A stretch of 64,000 nt of DNA from Bacillota bacterium (lineage in GTDB: Bacteria; Bacillota; Clostridia; Acetivibrionales; DTU013). Location of the stretch: assembly GCA_023433505.1 (NCBI GenBank), contig JAEZCO010000065.1, positions 1 through 64,000 of the forward strand, in the 5' to 3' direction. The position numbers and the translations under genes are program-made. The notes beneath the pieces were generated by a model. The model saw nothing but the letters and a program-made list of their open reading frames with translations, did not search any database and was not told where the DNA came from. This document shows positions 1-8,383 of this stretch, piece by piece (the stretch's first letter is position 1; each line of letters starts with the position of its first letter).

Positions 1-157
1 TTTAAGGGTTACGTTGTTACAACATCTTAGTCGGGACCGTTACCGTATCCATACCTGTTGCTAGGTTACTCTTGACGGAACAAGAGGTTCGTTGTATACT
101 TGGAACATAGTCATACCAAGCCTTTCGAACATTTATCTGCACGACCTCGTGTCGTAA
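1..157. other. Non-coding edge segment with atypical composition
   Basis: No gene is recognised here. The neighbouring permease ends at 158, and the substrate-binding protein that often follows such a permease is not visible. A short hairpin (arms acgac/gtcgt near 140-155) lies next to the permease stop. By hand count CpG exceeds GpC (10 to 3), TpA exceeds ApT (16 to 8), ApC exceeds CpA (about 17 to 9) and GpT exceeds TpG (about 15 to 8), the reverse of the trend in the adjoining gene. See findings. Confidence 0.4.
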
Positions 158-1033
158 CTACCCTTTGATGGCCCCCAGCATGATTCCCTTGACGAAATAC
201 TTCTGAAGTGCAGGGTACACGATCAATATGGGGAAAACCGTGACAAAGGTCATCGTCAGCCGCAGTGAAACAGGCGTTATTCTATACGAAGCCATGGACG
301 ACGCAGTAGCTCCTCTCATGGCATCCTGCATATTATTCTGAAGCTGCTTGTAAAGTATGTATTGAAGTGTCTGCAAGTTTCTGTCCGAAACCAGAAACAT
401 ATTGTCGATCCAATAGTTCCAATGTCCGACCGCACTAAAAACGGCAATGCAGGCGATAATCGGCAGAGATATGGGCAGTATCACCTTGAAGAAAACCGTA
501 AACAAGCCTGCCCCGTCAATTGCCGCCGACTCTTCCAGGGATTGGGGCAGCGATTCTATGTAGGTTTTGATAAGAATCAAATAAAACCCCGTCACTGCAA
601 AGGGCAGAATGTACAGCAGAAAGTTGTTCTTAAGGTGAAGGGATTTCATTACCATATACCAGGGAATCAAGCCGGCATTAAAATACATGGTTATGACGAT
701 CATCCTGTAAATAAACCTTCTGAAGGGCAGGTCCTTCCGGGTAACCATAAAGCTTACAAAGCTTGTGCATAAAACAGTTACGGCAGTTCCGACAACCGTC
801 CTTGCAAGGGATACGAGGGCGCCCGAAAAAATAAGGGGTATCTCGAAAACCTCTTTGTAATTTACCAGGGTCAGTTTCCTTGGGAAAAGATAAACCCCTT
901 TGATCACCTCATCCGGCATGCTGATGGAATTGATAAAAATATAATACAAGGGATAAAAACACAAAAAAGTAAAAATAATCAACAAAAAACCGTTCGCTAT
1001 CTCAAAACTTCTGCTTTTTAAATCTGCTTTCAT
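158..1033 (-). CDS. Sugar ABC transporter permease, LplC/YtcP type
   Basis: This 291-residue inner-membrane permease belongs to the CUT1 carbohydrate ABC importers (BPD_transp_1 fold). About six hydrophobic segments are visible, the first at residues ~14-36. The cytoplasmic EAA loop that docks the ATPase reads EESAAIDGAG near residue 170, followed by an ILPISLP stretch. The C-terminus KGIMLGAIKG is typical of the subfamily. It lies 30 bp downstream of the partner permease in the same transcript and pairs with it as a heterodimer. No ATPase gene is nearby, so a shared MsmX-like ATPase is probable. The substrate is unknown; LplBC/YtcP-type systems linked to YesMN regulators usually import oligosaccharides of plant polymers. 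The gene it would be expected to precede, a binding protein, is absent before the window edge. Confidence 0.93.
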   Translation of the reverse strand: MKADLKSRSFEIANGFLLIIFTFLCFYPLYYIFINSISMPDEVIKGVYLFPRKLTLVNYKEVFEIPLIFSGALVSLARTVVGTAVTVLCTSFVSFMVTRKDLPFRRFIYRMIVITMYFNAGLIPWYMVMKSLHLKNNFLLYILPFAVTGFYLILIKTYIESLPQSLEESAAIDGAGLFTVFFKVILPISLPIIACIAVFSAVGHWNYWIDNMFLVSDRNLQTLQYILYKQLQNNMQDAMRGATASSMASYRITPVSLRLTMTFVTVFPILIVYPALQKYFVKGIMLGAIKG

Positions 1034-1063
1034 ATCGTCGCCTGCCTTTTTTACTGATTTACA

Positions 1064-1981
1064 TTAAATGATGCTGTTTCCTCTTAAAGCCTTGGACAAT
1101 GTATTTGCAAACATGAGCAGAATCAAACTGACCACCGATTTAAAGCAGCCCATTGCCGTGGCAAATGAAAACTGCGAGTTAAGGATCCCCATGCGGTAGA
1201 TATACGTATCAAACACCTCAAGCTTATCCATGACGATGGGGTTCTGAAAAACATAAAACTGGTCGAAGTTGTTGCTCAATATATTGGCAAAAGCAAGAAG
1301 CAGCATAACAATATAGGTTGGAGTGATGCCCGGTATGGTAACGTGGAGAATTTTCCGGATTCGGTTTGCACCGTCAACATCTGCTGCCGAATATAATTCA
1401 GGGTCTATTCCTGCCATCGCCGCAATATATATGATTGCATTCCATCCGGTTATCTTCCATAGGCCGACAAACACCTGAAAATACCATGCAATTGCATTGT
1501 TACCCAGCATGTTCGTAGGTTCATTGACAATGTGCAAAGCCAGCAGTATCCTGTTGACAACCCCGTCATCAACGGCAAAGAATATGAAGAAAATACTGTA
1601 GACCAATATCCAGGAGACAAAATTAGGGATGGAGGTAACCGTTTGGACCGTCCTTGAGAATCTGCCACTTTTTACCTGGGAGAGCATGATTGCAAAAATA
1701 ATCGGCACAGGCGATACCACTATGCCAAGGAAACCTGTAACCAGGGTATTTCTGATAACAATGGGAAAATCGCTCCCTGCTGCGAATATTTCCTGGAAGT
1801 GCTTAAAGCCAGTAAAGGGTTGCTTTAATACGGAAGTCCCAGGCATATAATCAACAAACGCGAAGGACCACCCGAGCAGCGGCAGATAATGAATAACAAA
1901 AATGAGCAATACAAAAGGCAAAGTTACCAGTAAAAGCTTGACTTGCAATCGGCTTTTACTATTTAAGCGGAATTGTGTCAT
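1064..1981 (-). CDS. Sugar ABC transporter permease, LplB type
   Basis: This 305-residue multi-spanning permease of a CUT1 importer is the partner of the gene 30 bp downstream. Its first membrane segment is at residues ~15-38 and is followed by the LplB-like stretch HYLPLLGWSFAF. The EAA loop reads AADVDGANRIRKILHVTIPG near residue 200. A good ribosome site (aggagg) precedes the start, and a near-consensus promoter lies at 2003-2031, so the two permeases form an operon separate from the regulator pair upstream. The YesN/YesM pair next door is the obvious candidate regulator by position and by analogy with other YesMN-transporter loci; this is inference. The transported sugar cannot be told from sequence. 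Confidence 0.93.
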   Translation of the reverse strand: MTQFRLNSKSRLQVKLLLVTLPFVLLIFVIHYLPLLGWSFAFVDYMPGTSVLKQPFTGFKHFQEIFAAGSDFPIVIRNTLVTGFLGIVVSPVPIIFAIMLSQVKSGRFSRTVQTVTSIPNFVSWILVYSIFFIFFAVDDGVVNRILLALHIVNEPTNMLGNNAIAWYFQVFVGLWKITGWNAIIYIAAMAGIDPELYSAADVDGANRIRKILHVTIPGITPTYIVMLLLAFANILSNNFDQFYVFQNPIVMDKLEVFDTYIYRMGILNSQFSFATAMGCFKSVVSLILLMFANTLSKALRGNSII

Positions 1982-2002
1982 TATTTCGTCCTCCTGAGTA
2001 AA

Positions 2003-2031
2003 ATTATACGAACATCCTCAGGAGCAATCAA
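2003..2031 (-). promoter_or_regulatory. Sigma-A type promoter for the LplB/LplC permease operon
   Basis: Reading the minus strand, TTGATT (-35) is followed by exactly 17 bases and then TATAAT (-10). The -10 lies about 22 bases upstream of the permease start, with aggagg between. The match and spacing make this one of the clearest promoters in the window. Confidence 0.75.
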
Positions 2032-2172
2032 TTGCAATAATTATATTTATATATAGAAATTACAGATTGCTTTAGGAGTACTGCAAATATTACTTCACAT
2101 TATTCTGAAATGTCGGCCGCTATGGACTGCGTTTTCAGAAACCTATCCGTGAAGATATATTTACACCGGTGC

Positions 2173-3756
2173 TTAGGTATGGCTTTTCTTATACTCGGTC
2201 GGATAAACACCGGTCATTTTATTGAACAAATTTGAAAAATAGTTGACATTGCTGTAGCCAACGGCAGCGGAAATATCCCCCGTCTTCATGTTTGTATTCG
2301 CAAGCAGCTCCTTTGCCTTCTCAATCCTGATCCTGTTCAGATAGTTTGAAAACATTTCTCCCGTTGTATTTTTAAACAGTTGTCCCAAATAGGCAGCGTT
2401 GGTCTTGTACCTGGCAGAAAGCGTCTTTAAGGACATTTCCCGGGCATAATTATTGTTAATATACTGCAGCAGGCTGCAAATAAACGGATTGACGTCCTGC
2501 TGCAATAAATCGTTCTCCTCCAGCCTTTTATTCATATATACCTTAAGCCAGGCGGCTATTTCCTTCAGGTCGCATGAATGCAGTATTGAGGAAAGGACCT
2601 CATCCGCCATGCTGCTCCGGTATATATCCGAAATGGATTGGTCATGGAAGGAGCCGGAGATATGAAAGAGTATTTCAAAGGTCAGGCTTCGGACATATTC
2701 GGGTTTTAGCGCGTTCACTCCGGAAAGCTTGAGAAAGATTTCATCGATGAACCGCTCCGCCTGCATTTTATTTCCGGCGGCAAGGGAATTTTTAAAAGGC
2801 TCAAAGTCTGTTTTCCTAAGCCATCTGGACTCGGTAGTGCTGCTTTGCAGCCGTTCATATTCGGCGATGGAATTCGCCTGCATCACCAACTGATACTCAA
2901 AAAGGCTCACCGCCTTGTTGTAGCTTAGGTGAACCGCCTGATAGCCGCATTCCACCGAACCGATGGTGACAAATACATCTTTTTTCAGGTATTCCCTGAT
3001 ACTCTCGATACATTTGCCAAGGAAAGTGAAAGCCCTGCTCGAATCAAACTCATCGTTATTCCAGCAAAAAAGGACCGTCACATCGCCATTCATCGTAATG
3101 AAGGTGAGATTTTCCCCGGCATCTTTTAATATTTCCATGCAGATATTCTGACAGGCAAAAGACACCAGTCCGTCAACTTTTTGATCCCCCCTGCCGTTTT
3201 TAACGTGGGGAAGAAGCCTGACGATACCCGCCATATAATATGTCCTGTCAAGACGGATATCCAGAAACTCCGCCCTGTCTTTAAATTCACTGTCGCTGAT
3301 GCTGTTTGTAACCCAACGGAAAAGAATGTTCTCTTTTAACAAATTGTAATCCTGGCGCATTTGTATTTTTAAATGCAGCTCCCGGTCAAGCTTGGTCACA
3401 ACATTGAGCAGGGTGTCCGACAGCTCCTGCTCCTCGATGGGCTTGAGCAGATAGTTCTCTATGCCCAGCCTGGAAGCCTCCTTCACAAACCGGAAATCAT
3501 CAAAGCCGCTTAAGACGATGATCTTTGTATTCATCCCGCGCTGCCGGAGGTTGTTAATCAATTCCAATCCATTCATTTCCGGCATCTTTATATCGGTAAT
3601 CAGAATATCGATATGCATTTTTCCCAGGAGCTCCATGGCTTCAACGCCGTTGCTGGCTTTTGCGGCGATCTCAATGCCGAATTCCTCCCATTCTATGACA
3701 TTGTCCATCCCCTCCAGTATAAAGGGCTCATCATCGACTATCAGCGCTCTGTACAT
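2173..3756 (-). CDS. YesN-type response regulator (REC + AraC HTH)
   Basis: This 527-residue cytoplasmic DNA-binding response regulator carries a receiver domain at residues 1-120 with the acidic pair D8/D9 and the phospho-acceptor D55 in TDIKMPEMNG; the conserved lysine is in LLKPI. A middle region of about 280 residues is of YesN type. The C-terminal ~105 residues hold two AraC-family helix-turn-helix motifs, the second in GDISAAVGYSNVNYFSNLF. The start overlaps the end of the sensor kinase gene by 26 bp, so the two are translationally coupled. It probably activates the permease operon at 158-1981 in response to an extracellular sugar; the direct target is inferred from position only. Confidence 0.95.
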   Translation of the reverse strand: MYRALIVDDEPFILEGMDNVIEWEEFGIEIAAKASNGVEAMELLGKMHIDILITDIKMPEMNGLELINNLRQRGMNTKIIVLSGFDDFRFVKEASRLGIENYLLKPIEEQELSDTLLNVVTKLDRELHLKIQMRQDYNLLKENILFRWVTNSISDSEFKDRAEFLDIRLDRTYYMAGIVRLLPHVKNGRGDQKVDGLVSFACQNICMEILKDAGENLTFITMNGDVTVLFCWNNDEFDSSRAFTFLGKCIESIREYLKKDVFVTIGSVECGYQAVHLSYNKAVSLFEYQLVMQANSIAEYERLQSSTTESRWLRKTDFEPFKNSLAAGNKMQAERFIDEIFLKLSGVNALKPEYVRSLTFEILFHISGSFHDQSISDIYRSSMADEVLSSILHSCDLKEIAAWLKVYMNKRLEENDLLQQDVNPFICSLLQYINNNYAREMSLKTLSARYKTNAAYLGQLFKNTTGEMFSNYLNRIRIEKAKELLANTNMKTGDISAAVGYSNVNYFSNLFNKMTGVYPTEYKKSHT

Positions 3757-5617
3757 TTTTTAAAAGCTCCTCTCTGGTCATCGCAATGATCGTTAGCTTT
3801 ACCTCGGTACCCAGTCCCGGTTTACTGCGGATTTTTACCCCATACCCATTGCCGTAAATCAATTTTACCCGTGAATTCACATTATACAGCCCTATATTCC
3901 CCTTATAGCTTGTGCGGGGAGTCTCAAGCTCATGGACAAGGGTATCCAACGCTTTTTCATCAATCCCCTGCCCGTTGTCCGAGACGGTAATCTCTATCTT
4001 GTCATTGGAAATACCGCCTTTCACAGTGATTATATTGTTTTCCTTGTTGAAATTGATCCCATGCACAATGGAATTTTCAATAATTGGCTGCAAAAGGTGC
4101 TTGACCACTGCAAACTCCAGGATTTCCGGCTCAATATCATAAATCACCTTCAGCTTGTCGCCAAACCGGATATTATACAGCTCCAGGTAAATTTTACTAT
4201 AGTTCAGCTCATCATTCACGGAAACCACCATTTCATCCTTGATGCTGCTTCGGAACAGCTTTGCAAGGATTTTAATCATTTCCCCCACATTTTTGTCTCC
4301 CGAGCTAAGTGCGCGCATTCTTATTGCCTCCAGCGTATTATACAGGAAATGGGGATTGATCTGCGACTGAAGCGCATACAACTCGGCTGTTTTTTGCTTC
4401 AATTCGGCATTTGTCCGCCTTAGCTCGGAAATATATTCTTTTTTGATATGCTCGTCAAGGCTTTCCGTCATAAGATTCAAATTATTTGATATCTGGCTGA
4501 TTTCATCATTGCTGCCGTTGGTGAGGGCTCTGGCGGAAAGATTGCCTTTTTGGATTTCCACCAGCGTGCCGATAATATTATTGATACGCTTTGAGAATTT
4601 GCGCGTAGTTAAAAAAGCCAAAGCGATAATGAGCAGGATGCAAATGACGGTTGTCGTTAGGATAAAACGGCTGAAAGCATTTATATTTTTATACAGCTCT
4701 GCCTTTGATATCATGTTTACGACCATAAAGCCGAATTCGCTGTTCCGGGCCACATCAATGATATATTCCCGGTTCTGGAAGGTATCGGCCGAATGTCCGT
4801 TGATTTCTTCCAGATACTCAAAGGGCTCATAATAGTATTTTTCGGAAGAATCATAAATCACACTGCCGTCATTTGCCAAAATCAGTATCTCGCCGATCAT
4901 ATACTTGGTAAACTGCCGGTATGCATTTTTAATAAACGAAGGATTATAGGTTGCAACCAAATATCCGAAATACCTGGACGTGTCGTTTGAATCCCTTAAA
5001 TAATCGTATATAGCGTAAACCTTCATAGAGCTTGAGCTGCCGCGCGACTTGAAAGGAGCGATGAAATATGTTTTATTGGTATTTATGTTATGGACCTTGG
5101 TTTCGGATATGCACTGGGATAGTGTGTCGTAATATTCATTGAGTCTGTTGATCCCTGACCTGGATTCACTGACATAAAAGTCAAAGGACGGATTGATGAT
5201 GACGGCATCCTGGATATCGCTGTCACCAGGCAGGGCAATCTGGGAAAGGAAGTCGTTGAGAACCCTTGTAGAATCCATCTTTTCACTGAATTCTTCATTG
5301 TCCGGCGATATACCCGACAGCTTTTGGATGTGGCTGATCAGCTGCGTGTTCCGCCCCCAGGCTTCGCTGTATAGATTGTTCATGATTTTCTTAAAGTTTT
5401 TGTTCTGATTTGTAAAATAGACATTGACGGTTTGCAGCACCTGTTTGTTATAATTGATGGATTGTTCCCGCAGCATGGCACTAATATTCGAGGCTATGAC
5501 AAATGCAAGAAGTCCGATGGTTGCTATAATGATCAGCGAATACATCAAGAGCAATTTGTAAAAGAATCTGTTACCCAGAAATTTTGAATACAACGATTTC
5601 AGCATATCCTTCATCAC
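3731..5617 (-). CDS. YesM-type sensor histidine kinase
   Basis: This 628-residue membrane sensor kinase has transmembrane segments at residues ~17-40 and ~315-335 that flank an extracellular Cache-like sensor of about 270 residues. A HAMP linker follows (~340-392). The His_kinase domain contains QSQINPHFLYNTLE, where His is the phosphorylated residue. The ATPase domain shows the N box LLQPIIENSIVHG, the G1 box DNGQGID and the G2 region GNIGLYNVNSR. Its partner is the response regulator whose start overlaps its stop. A clear promoter lies at 5656-5684. The ligand is unknown; relatives sense oligosaccharides directly or through a binding protein. Confidence 0.95.
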   Translation of the reverse strand: MMKDMLKSLYSKFLGNRFFYKLLLMYSLIIIATIGLLAFVIASNISAMLREQSINYNKQVLQTVNVYFTNQNKNFKKIMNNLYSEAWGRNTQLISHIQKLSGISPDNEEFSEKMDSTRVLNDFLSQIALPGDSDIQDAVIINPSFDFYVSESRSGINRLNEYYDTLSQCISETKVHNINTNKTYFIAPFKSRGSSSSMKVYAIYDYLRDSNDTSRYFGYLVATYNPSFIKNAYRQFTKYMIGEILILANDGSVIYDSSEKYYYEPFEYLEEINGHSADTFQNREYIIDVARNSEFGFMVVNMISKAELYKNINAFSRFILTTTVICILLIIALAFLTTRKFSKRINNIIGTLVEIQKGNLSARALTNGSNDEISQISNNLNLMTESLDEHIKKEYISELRRTNAELKQKTAELYALQSQINPHFLYNTLEAIRMRALSSGDKNVGEMIKILAKLFRSSIKDEMVVSVNDELNYSKIYLELYNIRFGDKLKVIYDIEPEILEFAVVKHLLQPIIENSIVHGINFNKENNIITVKGGISNDKIEITVSDNGQGIDEKALDTLVHELETPRTSYKGNIGLYNVNSRVKLIYGNGYGVKIRSKPGLGTEVKLTIIAMTREELLKNVQSADSR

Positions 5618-5655
5618 CTCTGCAGAATGTGAAGCCGACTAGACAATTCGGCTTT

Positions 5656-5684
5656 ATTATAGTACTATTCATGCCGAAAAGCAA
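5656..5684 (-). promoter_or_regulatory. Promoter of the YesM/YesN operon with a hairpin at the transcript start
   Basis: On the minus strand TTGCTT, 17 bases and TATAAT are read in order. A perfect 7-bp stem (aagccga/tcggctt, 5632-5654) lies between the -10 box and the ribosome site, so it would sit at or near the 5' end of the mRNA. Such 5' hairpins can protect a transcript from decay; that role here is inferred. Confidence 0.7.
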
Positions 5685-5714
5685 GAATTTAAATCACCGG
5701 CCTGTCTCCATCCG

Positions 5715-5900
5715 GGTTTAAGGTGACTATACAGATACCCATTACGATAGAAAGTAAAAGCAAATACCTGGGCCATTGCGAGCGCAACGCAGTGGTGCGC
5801 GGCAATCTCAAAATGCCGTCCCGTTAAGATGCAGAGATTGCCACGTCGCTCCGCTTCTCGCAATGACAACCAGGTACCTGAATAGTCACGGTTTAAGGTA
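5715..5900. repeat. Imperfect inverted repeat with GCGAGCG / CGCTCCGC arms
   Basis: The core at 5773-5867 pairs ccattgcgagcgcaacgc on the left with the complement of cgctccgcttctcgcaatg on the right; the flanks also pair (gtgactatacagataccc on the left with the complement of ggtacctgaatagtcac on the right). Repeats of this form, with an attgcgagcg start and cgctccgc...caatgac end, occur as dispersed elements in many Firmicutes and other bacteria. It fills the gap between the kinase promoter and the ABC-2/S26 fusion gene. An open frame of 84 codons across it is an accident of the repeat. Confidence 0.7.
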
Positions 5901-5943
5901 TTCAACTGGTTTCCGGAGAGCATCCTGTGAGGCTGCGACAGAT

Positions 5944-7341
5944 CTATTTTCTCCGCTGATACAGACTCATGATCTGCTTGTGATAGAACAGTAAAATGGC
6001 TGGCACCAGCAAAAAAAGCAGCCTGCCGATAATGGTATTGGCAAAGAGGATCAACGCTCCCAGCCAGCGGTTCCTGCCGGTATATATGCCGATGACGTCA
6101 TTCCGTCCGACGGTTTTCAGCATGGATCCCGTCCGGGACATGGGCGGATAGTGGATAATGTCGGCCGTTAGCTCACTGCCTTTATTTTCAAGGACCTTTT
6201 CGACATAGACGACCTTATCACTCATGAATAGAATGATTTCGCCGGGCCGCACCGGGTACTGGCTGTCGACCTTTTTAAAATAGGCAAGGTCATTGAGCAT
6301 GATGTCCGGTTCCATGGTATCGGATTTGAAAACATACGGAATCACTCCGCGAATCGTAACCTCGCTGCCCGGCGTCGATGCATTGATTAAAATGACCATC
6401 CCGTTAAAGGCAATGGTGGCGCAAATAAAAACAACCAGAAAGACTGTAATGACCAGGTCCGCGATTTTTCCGTACCGGCTCCTCTTGCCGTTGGCAGCGG
6501 CAGCTTTAAACCCGCCTGTTGCCGGATCGGCCGATAGGACCGTCACATCCGGGGGCAGGGGATAATCCTCGGAAGACAGATTATAATATCTTGCCACATT
6601 CCTTGCACCGAAGATGCTTACAAAGGTACATACAAGGATAATTACAGCAGCGGCCGGCAAAAACAGGGAGCGGCTGAAGTCGAAGAGGTTGAAAAAATGC
6701 TGCATGGTAATGCGGTTGCCCAGCAGGGGATAATATCCCGTCATTATTTTGAGGGCTATAATGCAGACGGCTGATAAAAAAGTAATGTATCTGGCATTAA
6801 GAATGGTTTTGACATAGAGGGAAAACGTCATGCAAAGTATACTTATGAGAATAAGGTCTATAAGCCCGGAGAAGTATAACGCCGGCATATACGCCAATAT
6901 CAGCGTATATTTGAGAAAAAGGGTAAGAAAGACCGTTGTAACAAAACCGACGGTATAGATCAGCAAAATGGAAAACAGGAGCGCAGCCAGCTTGTAAAAA
7001 ATCATCATCGCCGGAGGATATCCCGTCTGAACCAGCAGATACCATGAATTTTTCCTGATTTCGGAGAAAAACAGGGAGTCGTAATAAGCAATGAAATACG
7101 CCGTATTCAGTAGGAAGGCGATATGAATATAAATGTATACCGTTGAAAAAAAGCTGGGCTGCATGATCTGCGGAGCCGCATCCGAGAGAACGCTTTTCTG
7201 CAGTGTCTGGAATACAAAATAAAGCGCAAAGGAAAAAAAGCCGAGAAAAACCGCAAACGCCAGTCTTCTGTTTGTACTGGTCTTGTTTCCCTCATAAATC
7301 TGCCGGAGTTCTTTTTTAAAGTAGTTCGTTTTGTAAATCAT
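5944..7341 (-). CDS. ABC-2-like membrane permease fused to a degenerate signal-peptidase (S26) domain
   Basis: This is a protein of about 465 residues counted from the ATG at 7341, chosen because gaggag lies 12 bases upstream; a start nine codons earlier is possible. Residues ~20-260 form a six-helix membrane region like ABC-2 exporter permeases. After a soluble linker and a membrane segment near 300-325 comes a domain alignable with SipW-type signal peptidases: VFKSDTMEPD matches the usual VVESGSMEPT, and RPGEIILF matches the following strand. The catalytic Ser position is Thr (about residue 342), the His of the SipW ITHR motif is replaced, and no KGDN motif is found, so peptidase activity is unlikely. 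A final hydrophobic segment closes the protein. It overlaps the pseudo-ATPase gene by 26 bp, as expected for subunits of one complex. I know of no described family with this fusion; its function is unknown. Confidence 0.8.
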   Translation of the reverse strand: MIYKTNYFKKELRQIYEGNKTSTNRRLAFAVFLGFFSFALYFVFQTLQKSVLSDAAPQIMQPSFFSTVYIYIHIAFLLNTAYFIAYYDSLFFSEIRKNSWYLLVQTGYPPAMMIFYKLAALLFSILLIYTVGFVTTVFLTLFLKYTLILAYMPALYFSGLIDLILISILCMTFSLYVKTILNARYITFLSAVCIIALKIMTGYYPLLGNRITMQHFFNLFDFSRSLFLPAAAVIILVCTFVSIFGARNVARYYNLSSEDYPLPPDVTVLSADPATGGFKAAAANGKRSRYGKIADLVITVFLVVFICATIAFNGMVILINASTPGSEVTIRGVIPYVFKSDTMEPDIMLNDLAYFKKVDSQYPVRPGEIILFMSDKVVYVEKVLENKGSELTADIIHYPPMSRTGSMLKTVGRNDVIGIYTGRNRWLGALILFANTIIGRLLFLLVPAILLFYHKQIMSLYQRRK

Positions 7342-8326
7342 AGTGCAGGATAAGCTCCTCGTACCCATTCCGTACCGTCTTGGGATTTATTTCTATTTGC
7401 TCGGGGATGACGCCTGCTTCGGCCAACTTCCCGTAAATGTATGCCGAGCCGCCGGCATCGCCGTTCCGGCTGCCCACGAACAGGCTTCCGTCTTTGATTG
7501 TCAGCTTGTAACCGGGCAGCAAGGGAGCAAGCCTCTCCTTAAGGTAGTATATGTCTTTGTCCCTCAAGATAAACTCCGTTTTGTCATAAGTAACCCGGAG
7601 ATTTTCCACCGTACCGCTGTAGATTAACCTTCCATCCGCGATGAAGGCCGTATGGCCGCATGTCTTTTCAATCAAAACACAATCCGGGGTTCCGATGATC
7701 AGCGCTTTGCCCTGGGCAAGGATGAAGCCGGACAGCCTTGCAATTGCATTGACGAGAACCGCATCAAACGCATATTCCGGGAGATTAAACACCGTCATCA
7801 GGCTTCCCGTCTGTGCGGCAACCATCAGCGCAACCACCGCTTTTTCTTCCTTTGTCAGCATTTTCACCGGCGTCAGAAGAACATAGCCCAGACCGGCAGC
7901 CACAACAAATTCCAGCACCTGCTCCTGGAGCTCGACCCGGCTGGCGGTATTCTTCCGGTCAAGGGCAAACATTAGATATTCCAGGACATTCATGGTATTG
8001 TAAAGCATGTCTGAATTCCCTATATAGAATACATGCTGAAGAATGGTCCTCTTATTCCTCGGCATGCCGCGTTCAACCAGAACGCATTTCCCCCCGTCAT
8101 AGGGCTTTATGTTTGCAAGAATCTCCAGCAGCAGCTTGATTTCAAACAAAGACCTTGCCGTGATCCCCCAGGCTTCTCCTTTTTTAACCACAAGGTTGAT
8201 ATCCTCCAGCACGCGGCCAGGCGCCCTGTCCTTTTGTGAAAAGTATTCCAGGGATGATATGTTCTGTAATAATGCAATAGTTTCCACAGAATCAGAGCCG
8301 GGTCCCGGTCTTGAATTTCTGCTCAT
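7316..8326 (-). CDS. Degenerate ABC ATPase-like protein (pseudo-ATPase)
   Basis: The 336-residue sequence follows the layout of an exporter-type ABC ATPase: VLEDINLVVKKGEAWGI at residues 39-55 is where the strand before Walker A belongs, and FIADGRLIYSGTVENLR near 230-247 matches the usual post-H-loop segment. All catalytic motifs are lost. Walker A reads GITARSLFEIK instead of GxxGxGKS/T, the signature LSGGQ is replaced by LTKEEKA, and the Walker B/DEP stretch is VFNLPEYAFD. The reading frame is intact over its whole length with a good ribosome site, so it looks like a maintained non-catalytic subunit rather than debris. It starts 57 bp after sipW and overlaps the permease gene. It may act as a scaffold or regulatory partner for the fused permease; that is inference. 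Confidence 0.8.
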   Translation of the reverse strand: MSRNSRPGPGSDSVETIALLQNISSLEYFSQKDRAPGRVLEDINLVVKKGEAWGITARSLFEIKLLLEILANIKPYDGGKCVLVERGMPRNKRTILQHVFYIGNSDMLYNTMNVLEYLMFALDRKNTASRVELQEQVLEFVVAAGLGYVLLTPVKMLTKEEKAVVALMVAAQTGSLMTVFNLPEYAFDAVLVNAIARLSGFILAQGKALIIGTPDCVLIEKTCGHTAFIADGRLIYSGTVENLRVTYDKTEFILRDKDIYYLKERLAPLLPGYKLTIKDGSLFVGSRNGDAGGSAYIYGKLAEAGVIPEQIEINPKTVRNGYEELILHYDLQNELL

Positions 8327-8383
8327 ATCCGTATCTCCTCCACGGCGGTGGTATTTAAAGCCAAGGAACTTCCTGCAGGCAGG

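Noticed and set aside
5669..5923. 84-codon open frame on the minus strand
   Set aside because: It runs through the inverted-repeat element and has no recognisable protein features or ribosome site.
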